A stretch of 56,538 bases of DNA, from positions 1 through 56,538 of the forward strand of contig CAYQTE010000025.1 in the NCBI GenBank assembly GCA_964420285.1, given 5' to 3'. The position numbers and the translations under genes were made by a program. Below, one piece after another: positions 9,495 to 18,362 of the stretch. How positions within the stretch are numbered: the first letter of the stretch is position 1; each line of letters begins with the position of its first letter. Below the pieces are notes generated by a model. The model saw only the letters and a list, made by a program, of their open reading frames with translations, was not told the DNA's origin and did no database searches. This DNA is from CAYQTE01 sp964420285. Lineage in GTDB: Bacteria; Planctomycetota; Phycisphaerae; Tepidisphaerales; Tepidisphaeraceae.

Positions 9495-10748
9495 ATGAAT
9501 CAACCCCATAACGCCGACCTCAAACTCCGATGGACCACTGCGGCCGACTTGGATCTCATAAGCCAAACGCGATGGCTGGCCTTCGGACGTGTCAGCCGGA
9601 TGCTTGAGTATTACGCCGAGCGACTCGCCCAGGATACTCGCTGTGCGCCGACCGATCACATTCTGGCCGAACGCGAGGGCCAGGCCGTCGGCACAGCCAC
9701 AAGCCTGCCCATGACGATGTATATCCGCGGTGCCGCGATGTCCTGCCAGGGTGTGGCCTATGTCGGAACCATACCGACCGAGCGACGACGCGGCGGCGAT
9801 GATCCAACATCCGGCGTCGCATCGACGATCATGCGGGCCGTTATCGAAGAAGCCCGCCGCCGCGAGCAGGTCGTCACGGCGCTGATGCCGTTCCGCGCCA
9901 GCTTCTACGAGCGCTTCGGCTACGGCATCGTCGAGCGCCGCGTGGAATGGACCGTGCCGACAAGCCTCTTACCGCAAGGCCCCGCCGACGGCTGGCGACA
10001 TGCCACGGCCGCCGACGCCCCAGCGCAAAAAGCATGCCGCCAGCGCGCCGTTGAGATCGGCCAGTGCGACATCGTCCGCACCGAAGCCGGTTGGCGGCAC
10101 ATCGAGCCGACTTACGAATCCGCCATGACGTTCGTTCACCCCACCGGCAATGCTGATGTGATCGACGCGAGGTTGATCCTCACGACGACCATCCGCCACG
10201 ACCGCGATGTTCTTGTCGTCGAAGAATTCAGCACTGGCTCCCCCGCCGCGATGTTGTCGATCCTGCACTTCCTGGGAAAGTTCTCCGATCAATACCACGC
10301 CGTCCAGATCACCCTCCCGGCCGATTTCCCGCTGAACCGCATTCTCCGCCAGACGCAGTTGCCGCATCGCCGTGTCGCGCACGCCTTCGCCACCGCCCGG
10401 CCGTTCACGCGCATGCAGGTTCGGGTTCTGAACCACCGCCGGTTGATCGAATCAATGCTCCTGCCGCCGCACGCGCCCTTCGCCTCGACGATCGCCATCC
10501 GCGAATCGGAAGGCACGATCACCCGCCTTCGGATCGAATACGACGCCGGCCACGCCACGGTCACCGACGGCCCTGCCGATGCTCAATTCACCTGCAGCGA
10601 CAGCACATGGGCCGCCATCGTCACTGGCGATCTCCCCGCATCGACGGCCGTGCGACTCGGCCTTGCAACCTCGTCCGACCCGGTCGCCGCCGCCAATCTC
10701 GATATCCTCGCCGCCGGACCGGTGCCGTTTTGCAACGAATATTTCTAA
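9495..10748 (+). CDS. Eis-like GNAT N-acetyltransferase
   Basis: The 417-residue protein has the Eis architecture: an N-terminal GNAT domain with the acetyl-CoA loop region (AYVGTIPTERRRGG), a second GNAT-like domain, and a C-terminal SCP2-like domain. Eis uses a conserved tyrosine as general acid and the C-terminal carboxylate of a terminal phenylalanine as base. Both are present: Tyr138 in ASFYERFGYG, and the protein ends exactly in NEYF. Mycobacterial Eis acetylates aminoglycosides and other amines; the substrate here is unknown. It is transcribed away from the PL4 gene across a 178-base gap. Confidence 0.88.
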   Translation: MNQPHNADLKLRWTTAADLDLISQTRWLAFGRVSRMLEYYAERLAQDTRCAPTDHILAEREGQAVGTATSLPMTMYIRGAAMSCQGVAYVGTIPTERRRGGDDPTSGVASTIMRAVIEEARRREQVVTALMPFRASFYERFGYGIVERRVEWTVPTSLLPQGPADGWRHATAADAPAQKACRQRAVEIGQCDIVRTEAGWRHIEPTYESAMTFVHPTGNADVIDARLILTTTIRHDRDVLVVEEFSTGSPAAMLSILHFLGKFSDQYHAVQITLPADFPLNRILRQTQLPHRRVAHAFATARPFTRMQVRVLNHRRLIESMLLPPHAPFASTIAIRESEGTITRLRIEYDAGHATVTDGPADAQFTCSDSTWAAIVTGDLPASTAVRLGLATSSDPVAAANLDILAAGPVPFCNEYF

Positions 10749-10767
10749 TTGCGCATTCTGATGTAAG

Positions 10768-11301
10768 ATGCCAACCATGACCGCGATCTCGCCGTCTCGA
10801 CGAATGACTCTTGTGGCTTTGGCGCTCTACATCCTCTCGATGTGCCTGAGTCCATTTGGTGCAGATCCCAGCAGAGGACTTCCGTCGGGTTTTTCGGCAG
10901 CCATTCTTAGCGTTTACGGAAGCGTCATGTTCACGGCCGGGCTCGTGCTCGATCCCGCCGACGCATGGGCTGATCCGAAGGGCGTCCTTGCGTGCTATGC
11001 CGGCGCCATCGCCAATGTCGGGTTCATTTTGGCCCTGATACTTTCATTCATCCTGCAATCGCGATTTCACCGTGTGATGATCCTGTCAGGAATGAGCGTC
11101 TTCTTCGGCATTTTCTCCCTGCTGTTGATCGTCAAGGAAGTCGGCATTGGCCCGGGGTTCTTCGTCTGGATCGCGGCTCCTTCCGTACTCTTCTACGCCG
11201 CAATTCAACAGCGCCAGCCGCCAAGCTGGCGCGGGCCCTTTCCCGTCATTCCCATCGCCGAGCGGCCAATGAAATCCGAAGACTCACCGCCCATTGAGTA
11301 G
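10768..11301 (+). CDS. Four-helix membrane protein, unknown
   Basis: The 177-residue protein has four predicted membrane segments: LVALALYILSMCLSPFG, AAILSVYGSVMFTAGLVL, IANVGFILALILSFIL and VFFGIFSLLLIVKEVG, followed by a fifth weaker one (FFVWIAAPSVLFYAAI). It ends in a hydrophilic tail. It begins 20 bases after the Eis-like gene and may be cotranscribed with it. No family recognised. Confidence 0.7.
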   Translation: MPTMTAISPSRRMTLVALALYILSMCLSPFGADPSRGLPSGFSAAILSVYGSVMFTAGLVLDPADAWADPKGVLACYAGAIANVGFILALILSFILQSRFHRVMILSGMSVFFGIFSLLLIVKEVGIGPGFFVWIAAPSVLFYAAIQQRQPPSWRGPFPVIPIAERPMKSEDSPPIE

Positions 11302-11439
11302 GTGACGCCCTACGGCCGCGACCGTGGAAATCTTCGACGCCGAACAGATAGACCACAGCAGCTGGGCCATTATTCCGCTTGTACACAATACCATTACCGG
11401 CGAGAATGCGGCCTGTTTCCACAATTGGAGGATCGAGAT

Positions 11440-12780
11440 ATGTTTGTTCGCCGGCGAGTTTTCTGGATGTTCATTCTGTGTGCGATTAGTTCGTTGGCCG
11501 GCGGCGAATCGCTTTTTGCAGCGGCAACGACGCAGCCGCTGGCGTTTCCGGGGGCTGAGGGGTTCGCCGCCCGCGTCACCGGCGGGCGCGGCGGGGAGGT
11601 TTATCATGTCACCAACCTGAACGATTCCGGGGCGGGATCGCTGCGCGATGCGGTCAGCAAGGGTCCGCGTGTCGTGGTGTTCGATGTGGGCGGGTATATC
11701 AATCTCAAATCCGCGCTGGCTTTCGGCAGCGATCTCACCGTGGCCGGGCAAACCGCGCCGGGAGAGGGAATCGCGACCTACGGGTACGAAATCTCCCTCT
11801 CCAACAGTCACAATCTCATCATCCGGGGCATGCGATTCCGCCAGGGAATTACCGTCGATACCCAGCAGAAGAAGAGCGCGATCAACATGGTCAGCGCCCG
11901 CGATGTCATCCTCGATCACGACTCCGTTGAATGGGGCCGCTGGGACACCATCGACATGAACCTGTGCAACAACGTGACGGTGCAATACTGCATCGTCGGC
12001 CAGGGCGTCGATCCCCAGCGGTTCGGTTGCCTCTGCCAGTCCGACAACATCACCTTCAGCCACAACCTCTGGATCAACAACCAGAGCCGCAACCCCAAGG
12101 CCAAGGGAATCGTCCAGTACATCAACAACGTGGTCTATAACTGGGCGGTGTGCGGATACGTCGGCGGGCATTCCGGGGCCGATCACGAGGCGGACCTGAT
12201 CAATAATTATTTCATCGCCGGGCCGGATTCGGGCAAGGATTTCGTCGGCGAGTTCGCCCCCACCGATCACATCTATCAGTCGGGCAATTATATCGATGCC
12301 AACAAGAACGGCGATCTGGACGGGCGGCTGGCCGTGCCGGACGATTTCGGCAAGGGAACCACGGCGGCCACGCTGGTGAAAGAGGCGACGGTCCACTCGC
12401 CGGTTCCGGTGACCGTGGATAGCGCGCAGGCGGCATTGGAAAAGGTGCTGGCATCGGCCGGTTGTTCGGTGCACCGCGATGCGATTGATGTAAGTCTCAT
12501 CGCCCAGGTCAAGAGCTACGGCAAGGAAGGAAAGATCGTCCACAACCCCACCGAAATCGGTGGCGAGGGCCAACTGAAAGGCGGAACGCCGCCAACCAGT
12601 TCGGCCGGTGATGGAATCGCCGACGCATGGAAAGTCGATCACCACATGGACCCCAAGACCAAGGCCGATCCCGCCGCTCGCGACGCCGACGGGCAGAGCC
12701 TTATTGAGCAATACGTCAATAGCCTGATTCCGTTACCGGAGAGTACACCGGGCGCCAAGACTGCCCCGGCCGCGAAATAA
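11440..12780 (+). CDS. Pectate lyase-like secreted protein (parallel beta-helix, PL1 type)
   Basis: The ATG at 11440 is chosen for its GGAGG site 8 bases upstream and for the signal peptide it starts (MFVRRRVFWMFILCAISSLAGG). The 446-residue protein opens with FPGAEGFAARVTGGRGGEVYHVTNLNDSGAGSLRDAV, shown here as family hallmark in short pieces: FPGAEGFA, TGGRGG, LNDSGAGSLRDA. Right-handed beta-helix repeats follow (VILDHDSVEWG, NITFSHNLWINN). These are typical of bacterial pectate lyases acting on polygalacturonate. The C-terminus has a short DGIADAWKVDHHMDP calcium/dockerin-like motif. It lies 33 bases ahead of the GH44 gene, so the two are probably cotranscribed. Confidence 0.87.
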   Translation: MFVRRRVFWMFILCAISSLAGGESLFAAATTQPLAFPGAEGFAARVTGGRGGEVYHVTNLNDSGAGSLRDAVSKGPRVVVFDVGGYINLKSALAFGSDLTVAGQTAPGEGIATYGYEISLSNSHNLIIRGMRFRQGITVDTQQKKSAINMVSARDVILDHDSVEWGRWDTIDMNLCNNVTVQYCIVGQGVDPQRFGCLCQSDNITFSHNLWINNQSRNPKAKGIVQYINNVVYNWAVCGYVGGHSGADHEADLINNYFIAGPDSGKDFVGEFAPTDHIYQSGNYIDANKNGDLDGRLAVPDDFGKGTTAATLVKEATVHSPVPVTVDSAQAALEKVLASAGCSVHRDAIDVSLIAQVKSYGKEGKIVHNPTEIGGEGQLKGGTPPTSSAGDGIADAWKVDHHMDPKTKADPAARDADGQSLIEQYVNSLIPLPESTPGAKTAPAAK

Positions 12781-12813
12781 TCCGGTTTACGCGCGGCAGG
12801 CAGAAAGGCGCGT

Positions 12814-14418
12814 ATGCGATCCATCGTGCTAGCGTTGGCATCCGTGTCTGTGTTGGCTGGCGCGGCCTTGGCGCAAACTCCGCCGGCCGGTGTACCAGCC
12901 GATGCCACTGTGCATTTTACGATCGACGCCACGCGCGATGCCCGGCCGATCTCGCGGCATATCTACGGGATCAACCAGTCGATCGAGGGCGTCTGGTCGG
13001 GCGCCACGATGACCCGATGCGGCGGCAATCGCTGGACCGCTTTCAACTGGGTCAACAACGCCTCCAACGCCGGCAGCGACTGGCAATTCCAAAACGACAA
13101 CCTCCTGGGCGGCAGCGACGTGCCCGGCGGGGCGCTGGTCAAGAGCCTGGCCAATGCCTCCGATCATCACGCGGGAATCCTGCTGACCATTCCCATGGCC
13201 GGCTATGTCTCGGCGGACATAAATCCCCCCGGCGATGTCCGCCACAGTGGCGCCAATTATCTTCAGACCCGTTTCCGGCCGGAATTGCCGGCCAAGAACG
13301 CGCCGTTCACGCTCGCGCCCGATCCGGCAGCGCCGGCCGTCTATCAGGACGAATTTGTCAATTGGATCAAAACGAAATATCCGTATGGCACGAGCGACGC
13401 GCAGCGGCCGATCTGGTTTCTGCTGGACAATGAGCCGGACCTGTGGTCCGAAACCCACGCGGAAGTTCATCCGAAACCCGTGACGTACGAGGAACTGACG
13501 CGCCTGAGCCGCCAATACGCCGCCGCCATTAAGGCAGTCGAACCCGACGCACTGGTCTTCGGCCCGGTCAGCTACGGCTGGAACGGTTTCGTCAGTCTGC
13601 AAAATGCCCCCGATGCCAACGGCCGGGATTTTCTCGAATTTTATCTCACCCAAATGGCCGCCGCAGAAAAACAATCCGGCAAGCGGCTTCTCGATGTGCT
13701 GGATGTGCATTGGTATCCCGAGGCGCAGGGCGGCGGAAAGCGGATCATCGAATCGGGAACCGACCCCGCGCTCATCGCCGCGCGCCTGGCCGCGCCGCGC
13801 TCGCTGTGGGATCCCAATTACGTCGAGAAGAGCTGGATCACGGACTCGTCCACCAAAGGCCCCATCCGTCTGCTGCCGCGCCTCATGGACAAGATCTCCC
13901 GCTGCTATCCCGGCACCAAGCTATCGATCAGCGAATACAACTACGGCGGCGGCAACGACATCTCCGGCGCGATTGCCGAAGCCGACGTTCTGGGCATTTT
14001 CGGCCGTGACGGAGTTTTTTGCGCCAACGAATGGCCCATGAGCGGCGGCGAGCCGTTCATAGCCGGCGCGCTGAACATGTACCGCAACTACGACGGCAAA
14101 TCCGCCGCGTTTGGCGACACCACGGTTTACGCCCAGACCAGCGACGTTGAGGGCACCAGCATCTACGCCGCCGTCGATTCAACTGATAAAGAACGCCTGG
14201 TCCTGATCGCCATCAACAAGCGCGACAAGAGCGTCCACGTCGATCTGGCCATCGATCATTTCAACACCGCCGGCCCCGCTGCTGTCTTCCATCTTGCAGG
14301 CAACTCCCCCAAACCCGCGCCCGCCGACGCGATCAACATCCCGTCCATCGGCAACGCCACCTTCGATCTGCCCGCCAGAAGCGTCAGCACGATCGTGATG
14401 CGGGCCGGACCGTCATGA
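12814..14418 (+). CDS. Glycoside hydrolase family 44 endoglucanase/xyloglucanase
   Basis: GH44 enzymes are retaining endo-beta-1,4-glucanases, many active on xyloglucan. The 534-residue protein has a signal peptide cleaved near ALAQ and the family block RCGGNRWTAFNWVNNASNAG (about residues 68-87). The presumed acid/base is Glu207 in LDNEPDLW and the nucleophile Glu374 in SISEYNYGGG. The C-terminal 100 residues form the small beta-sandwich (VEGTSIYAAVDS, LVLIAINKR). No carbohydrate-binding module or dockerin is attached. It is cotranscribed with the pectate lyase-like gene; no terminator is visible between them. Confidence 0.93.
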   Translation: MRSIVLALASVSVLAGAALAQTPPAGVPADATVHFTIDATRDARPISRHIYGINQSIEGVWSGATMTRCGGNRWTAFNWVNNASNAGSDWQFQNDNLLGGSDVPGGALVKSLANASDHHAGILLTIPMAGYVSADINPPGDVRHSGANYLQTRFRPELPAKNAPFTLAPDPAAPAVYQDEFVNWIKTKYPYGTSDAQRPIWFLLDNEPDLWSETHAEVHPKPVTYEELTRLSRQYAAAIKAVEPDALVFGPVSYGWNGFVSLQNAPDANGRDFLEFYLTQMAAAEKQSGKRLLDVLDVHWYPEAQGGGKRIIESGTDPALIAARLAAPRSLWDPNYVEKSWITDSSTKGPIRLLPRLMDKISRCYPGTKLSISEYNYGGGNDISGAIAEADVLGIFGRDGVFCANEWPMSGGEPFIAGALNMYRNYDGKSAAFGDTTVYAQTSDVEGTSIYAAVDSTDKERLVLIAINKRDKSVHVDLAIDHFNTAGPAAVFHLAGNSPKPAPADAINIPSIGNATFDLPARSVSTIVMRAGPS

Positions 14419-14461
14419 GCGGCGGTCACACGCTCCCCCTCCGCAAGGCTATAGAGATGAA

Positions 14462-14562
14462 ATATCACTCGCAGAGGCGCTGAGGCGCAGAGAGATATCA
14501 AAATGAACCAAGAACTCTGCCCCGGCATCGCCTGCCCTCTGCGCCTTTGCGCCTCTGCGAGA
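14462..14562. repeat. Inverted pair of GCAGAGGCGC repeats after GH44
   Basis: CGCAGAGGCGCTGAGGCGCAGAG near 14467 pairs with CTCTGCGCCTTTGCGCCTCTGCG near 14537. The pair could act as a terminator between the convergent GH44 and UVR-motif genes. The same inverted pair occurs after the GHMP kinase at 28073-28162. Confidence 0.65.
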
Positions 14563-14579
14563 GCTATTCTCTTCAGAAT

Positions 14580-15398
14580 TCAGATCTCCGGCGACCCCGA
14601 TTCGCTGGCGATTCTGCGGTTGATTTCGTCCCTCAGCCGCGCGGCCTCCTCGTATTTCTCGAACTTGATCGCCCGGTCGAGCTTGCCGCGCAGGCGGGTC
14701 ATCTCGTCGACGGGGATCTTCCCTTTGAGTTGCCGGGCAAATTTGCGCAGGACGCGAACTTCGTTCGACTCCGAATAGGCCCGCAGCGAATTGAACTGCG
14801 CGAAGAAATCGTGAATCCGCTCCAGACCCATCTTCACAATGTTCAGCGCCTCGGCCAGCCGGTTGTCGCGCTCAAGTATGCCGGCCTGGGCCCGGCAATT
14901 CAGCATGATCAGATAGGGACGGTATTGCTCGAGAATAAGCCGATCGTGATCGTCCATGGCGTACTTGCCGCACAGGTCCAGTACGCGGAGATTGCGCTCG
15001 GTGTCGCGCACCACGCCGGAAAACTCCTCAAGGAAGAACAGGCTCAGATACCGGTGATAATACATCACCGCCTCTTCGCGAAGCGCCTGGCATTGCTCGG
15101 CGGTAAGGTGGAATCCCAGGTCCGTCCCGTTGCGGTGGCGATGCTCGCGCAGTTCTTCCTCGTAAAAATCCAGCAGCGACTCGCACCCGTGCGGGCGGCT
15201 GCCGTCGGGCCGGCCGGTCATCTCCATCTGCAACACCCCCAAATCCAGGCGCATTTGCAGCTTGGGCTGGCCGTCCAGCCCGAGCACCTTGCGGACGTTG
15301 ATAACACCCGGTTCGTAATCCCACCCCCGCAGAATCGGGGCGATATCATGGTCGCCGCGCCGATCCGGCCGCCTTCCCAACGGGCTTTTCTCGCTCAT
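14580..15398 (-). CDS. UvrB/UvrC-motif protein, function unknown
   Basis: The 272-residue protein ends in a UVR motif (LDRAIKFEKYEEAARLRDEI), the helical hairpin that mediates UvrB-UvrC contact and also occurs in McsA. The N-terminal 60 residues include a VRKVLGLDGQPKLQMRLDLG stretch. The middle is helical (LREEAVMYYHRYLSLFFLEEF). No nuclease or helicase domain is present, so it is not UvrB or UvrC. The ATG at 15398 (MSEKSPLG) is preferred over far-upstream in-frame codons that read poorly. I think it is a conserved planctomycete protein, but the function is not known. Confidence 0.8.
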   Translation of the reverse strand: MSEKSPLGRRPDRRGDHDIAPILRGWDYEPGVINVRKVLGLDGQPKLQMRLDLGVLQMEMTGRPDGSRPHGCESLLDFYEEELREHRHRNGTDLGFHLTAEQCQALREEAVMYYHRYLSLFFLEEFSGVVRDTERNLRVLDLCGKYAMDDHDRLILEQYRPYLIMLNCRAQAGILERDNRLAEALNIVKMGLERIHDFFAQFNSLRAYSESNEVRVLRKFARQLKGKIPVDEMTRLRGKLDRAIKFEKYEEAARLRDEINRRIASESGSPEI

Positions 15399-15601
15399 AA
15401 CTACAAGCCCTCCAGCCCGCAGCAATCTCCTTCCCGGCACGCCCGTCGCGGGCATCCCGGCGTGTGCAGGATTATAGCATGCCCGCCTGGAATTTTCGCG
15501 CCCCGACTGCGTGCGTGACAGGTTTGAGGATTTGGATAAGGGACACACACATTGACCAGCAGGGGTCCACCGGACGACAATGCCGGCCATCGAGGTGCTC
15601 C

Positions 15602-15763
15602 ATGGCTCAGCCGATCAAGTGTGCGTGCCCCAGTTGCCATTGCACGGTCGAACCCGACAAGGGTGTCGTTCGCGACGGAAAAGTCTATTGCAGCACGACC
15701 TGCGCGTACGAATGCACCGCCACCACGTGCGTTTGCGTTCACGATCGCTGCGAGGAAAAATAG
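15602..15763 (+). CDS. Bacterial metallothionein (SmtA/BmtA family)
   Basis: The 53-residue protein matches the bacterial metallothionein pattern: CACPSCHC (residues 7-14), VxxxGKVYCSTTCA (28-35) and CVCVHDRC (43-50). It has 10 cysteines and 2 histidines. These proteins sequester zinc and cadmium. Compared with cyanobacterial SmtA, the position of His40 (CADGH) is Cys38 here (CAYEC), and the final CxC pair is shortened. The start at 15602 has a GAGGTG site. It is 33 bases ahead of ygfZ, so metallothionein, ygfZ and ppk2 may form one transcript. Confidence 0.88.
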   Translation: MAQPIKCACPSCHCTVEPDKGVVRDGKVYCSTTCAYECTATTCVCVHDRCEEK

Positions 15764-15796
15764 CCCGCGATCCCTTCGCCCGGATGCAAAGCCTAC

Positions 15797-16966
15797 ATGG
15801 ACGCCCTATCCCCCAATCCGCTTCACGAAGTACACCGCCAGGCCGAGGCGGACTTCCAACCCTACGGTGACATCGACATTGTCTCGACCTATGGCCAGCC
15901 GCAGGCGGAATACGCGGCCCTGGCGCGAACGTGCGGCCTTTTCGATCAACCGCACCGCGCGATCCTGTCGCTGACCGGAACCGACCGCCTGGATTTCCTT
16001 AACCGTATCCTCACCAATCAAACGTGGGACAAACAAACCAAGTCCGGCCTTGCCGCCGGCGAAGGATGTTATGCGTTTCTCCTGACCGCTAACGGCCGGA
16101 TCGTCACCGACTTGAATGTTCTGGAGCGTGGCGATTCGACGCTGCTCGAAATGGAATTCCGACAGCTCGCGACCGTCCAATCGTTCCTCCAGAAATACAT
16201 CTTCACCGAAAAGGTCCGCCTCGAATCGAAGATCGGACAATGGCATCAAATCGCCCTGCACGGTCCGGGCGCGGCCAAAGTGATCGGCGATTGGTCGGAT
16301 AACGCCACTGATCTGACAAGTCTGCCCCAACTTGGTTCGCTGGCGACAACCGTTCGCGGCATCGCCGTCACGTGCTGGCGCGACGATGTCACCGGCGCAC
16401 CCGGCTATCACATGATCATCCCGGCCGATTCCGCTCGCGTCGTCTGGATGGAATTAATCTCCCGATTCGGCCCGACGCTGGCGACAGGTTCCGACGAGCA
16501 GCCGCGCCGACCTGCGCTGCGACCCGTCGGTTGGGCCGTGTTCAACGCCCGCCGCATTGAGGCCGGCCGGCCGTTGTTCGGGATCGACTTCGACGAAACG
16601 GTTCTGCCGGCCGAGACCGGCCTGCTCGACCGCGCCGTCAGTTTTGCCAAGGGCTGCTATCTTGGCCAGGAGATTGTCGCCCGTATGCACGCCCGGGGGC
16701 AATTGGCCCGCAAGATCGCCGGCTTCCGCATGAGCGACGACGCACTGCCTGTCGCCGGCACCGGCGTGCTCGACGCCGACAAAAACCCCATCGGAACCGT
16801 CACCAGCAGCACCATTTCGCCCGTACTTTCCAACGCATCCATCGGCCTGGCCATGCTGAAACGGCCGTCGTTCGAGATCGGGTCCAAAATCGCCATCCCG
16901 GCCGAAGGCGCCATCCGCCAAGCCACCGTCGTTCACATCCCCTTTTTGGAGAACACACCGCCATGA
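15797..16966 (+). CDS. ygfZ: Folate-binding protein YgfZ (GcvT-like)
   Basis: YgfZ/IBA57 proteins bind tetrahydrofolate and help maintain iron-sulfur clusters. The 389-residue protein resembles GcvT and carries the family signature KGCYLGQEIVARMHARG (about residues 285-301) with its conserved cysteine. The N-terminal LSLTGTDRLDFLNRILTN block is also typical. Its stop overlaps the start of ppk2 by ATGA, so the two are translationally coupled. Confidence 0.94.
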   Translation: MDALSPNPLHEVHRQAEADFQPYGDIDIVSTYGQPQAEYAALARTCGLFDQPHRAILSLTGTDRLDFLNRILTNQTWDKQTKSGLAAGEGCYAFLLTANGRIVTDLNVLERGDSTLLEMEFRQLATVQSFLQKYIFTEKVRLESKIGQWHQIALHGPGAAKVIGDWSDNATDLTSLPQLGSLATTVRGIAVTCWRDDVTGAPGYHMIIPADSARVVWMELISRFGPTLATGSDEQPRRPALRPVGWAVFNARRIEAGRPLFGIDFDETVLPAETGLLDRAVSFAKGCYLGQEIVARMHARGQLARKIAGFRMSDDALPVAGTGVLDADKNPIGTVTSSTISPVLSNASIGLAMLKRPSFEIGSKIAIPAEGAIRQATVVHIPFLENTPP

Positions 16967-17769
16967 TCGAATCACCCTACGCCGTCGAGCCCGGCGCGGC
17001 CGTCAATCTCGACAAGATGTCCACCGACGACACCGGATCGTTCAAGGACAAGAAGGATGCTCTGGACGACATCGAGAAGAACCTGAAAGAGCTTCGCGAA
17101 TTGCAGGCGGTGTTTTATGCCTCGGCCAGCAAGGCGCTGCTGGTGGTGCTGCAGGCGATGGACGCCGGCGGCAAGGATGGCGTGGTGTCGCACGTCTTCA
17201 GCGGCATCAATCCGCAGGGATGCATCGTGCAGAGTTTTAAGGTTCCCACCGAACTGGAATCGCGGCACGATTATCTGTGGCGGATTCACGCCGCCGTTCC
17301 GCCGCGCGGCATGTTCGGAATCTTCAACCGCTCGCACTACGAAAGCGTTTTGGTCGAGCGCGTCGAGAACCTGGCTCCCAAATCGGTCTGGTCGCAGCGC
17401 TACGATTCGATCAACGCCTTTGAGAAGATGCTCAATCAGGAAGGCACGATCATCCTGAAATTCCATCTGCACATTTCCCCCGACGAACAAAAGAAGCGGC
17501 TCAAGGCTCGGATCGACGAGCCCGACAGCCGCTGGAAGATCAGCGCTGCCGACATGAAGACCCGCCTCAAGTGGGACGCCTATCAGCAGGCCTACAACGA
17601 TCTCCTCTCGCGATGCTCGACCGCCCACGCGCCCTGGTTCGTCGTCCCCGCCGACCACAAATGGTTCCGCAACTGGGTCGTCTCCGACACCATCGTCCGC
17701 ACCCTCGCCAAGCTCGATCTCAAATACCCCAAGCCCAGCGAAGACCTCTCCAGGATCAAGATTGAATAG
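16963..17769 (+). CDS. ppk2: Polyphosphate kinase 2 family, class III-like phosphotransferase
   Basis: PPK2 enzymes move phosphate between polyphosphate and nucleotides. Class III members act on AMP and ADP. The 268-residue protein has Walker A VVLQAMDAGGKDG (about 61-73), the GINPQGCIVQSFKVP lid region, Walker B GIFNRSHYE (about 120-128) and a C-terminal WFVVPADHKWFRNW block, as in the polyphosphate:nucleotide phosphotransferase subgroup. The gene starts inside the ygfZ stop codon. The class assignment is from motif likeness and was not tested by phylogeny. Confidence 0.93.
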   Translation: MIESPYAVEPGAAVNLDKMSTDDTGSFKDKKDALDDIEKNLKELRELQAVFYASASKALLVVLQAMDAGGKDGVVSHVFSGINPQGCIVQSFKVPTELESRHDYLWRIHAAVPPRGMFGIFNRSHYESVLVERVENLAPKSVWSQRYDSINAFEKMLNQEGTIILKFHLHISPDEQKKRLKARIDEPDSRWKISAADMKTRLKWDAYQQAYNDLLSRCSTAHAPWFVVPADHKWFRNWVVSDTIVRTLAKLDLKYPKPSEDLSRIKIE

Positions 17770-17788
17770 CCCTCGCCAGGCTGACGGC

Positions 17789-18286
17789 CTACCGATAGTT
17801 CTTGAACTGCACTGGAATCTTGGGCGGGTTCGCCCGGAGATGGGCGATCACGGCCTGAAGCTCGTCCTTCTTGCTGCTGCTCACCCGCAGCGCGTCCCCC
17901 TGAATCGACGCGTTAACCTTGAGCTTCAGGTCTTTGATCCCGCGTTGGATTTCCTTGGCCGTGTCCTTGTCGATCCCGCTCTTGAGCTTTACCAGTTGCC
18001 GCACGGTCTTGTGCGTGGCCTGCTCAATCTTCTGCGGATCCATCGCCTTGGGATCGACCCCGCGCTTGACCATCTTCTCGACCAGCACCTTCTTGACCGC
18101 ATCCAACTGCGGCTCGGCATCGGCCGTCAGCGTCAGCTCCTTGCTCTTGCGATCAAACGACAGCGATGCGGCCGTCCCCTTGAAATCGTACCGCGTGCCC
18201 ACCTCCTTGATGGCCTGGTTGACGGCATTGTCCATTTCCTGAATGTCGATTTCCGACACGATATCAAACGAAGAATCCTGTGGCAT
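17789..18286 (-). CDS. yajQ: YajQ family nucleotide-binding protein
   Basis: The 165-residue protein begins MPQDSSFDIVSEIDIQEMDN and contains TRYDFKGTAASLSFD and IQGDALRVSSSKKDELQ, all typical of the YajQ (DUF520) family. Members bind nucleic acid or nucleotides; in Xanthomonas a homologue binds cyclic di-GMP and works with a transcription factor. The start at 18286 is set by this conserved N-terminus. It follows the receiver-GAF gene on the same strand by 76 bases, so it may share its transcript. Confidence 0.95.
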   Translation of the reverse strand: MPQDSSFDIVSEIDIQEMDNAVNQAIKEVGTRYDFKGTAASLSFDRKSKELTLTADAEPQLDAVKKVLVEKMVKRGVDPKAMDPQKIEQATHKTVRQLVKLKSGIDKDTAKEIQRGIKDLKLKVNASIQGDALRVSSSKKDELQAVIAHLRANPPKIPVQFKNYR

Positions 18287-18362
18287 AGCCCACATTAAAC
18301 CACGCCGGGCCGTCCGTGTACACTGGGTCCATGCACACTGTGTTGTGTTGTATGCCGCATCT

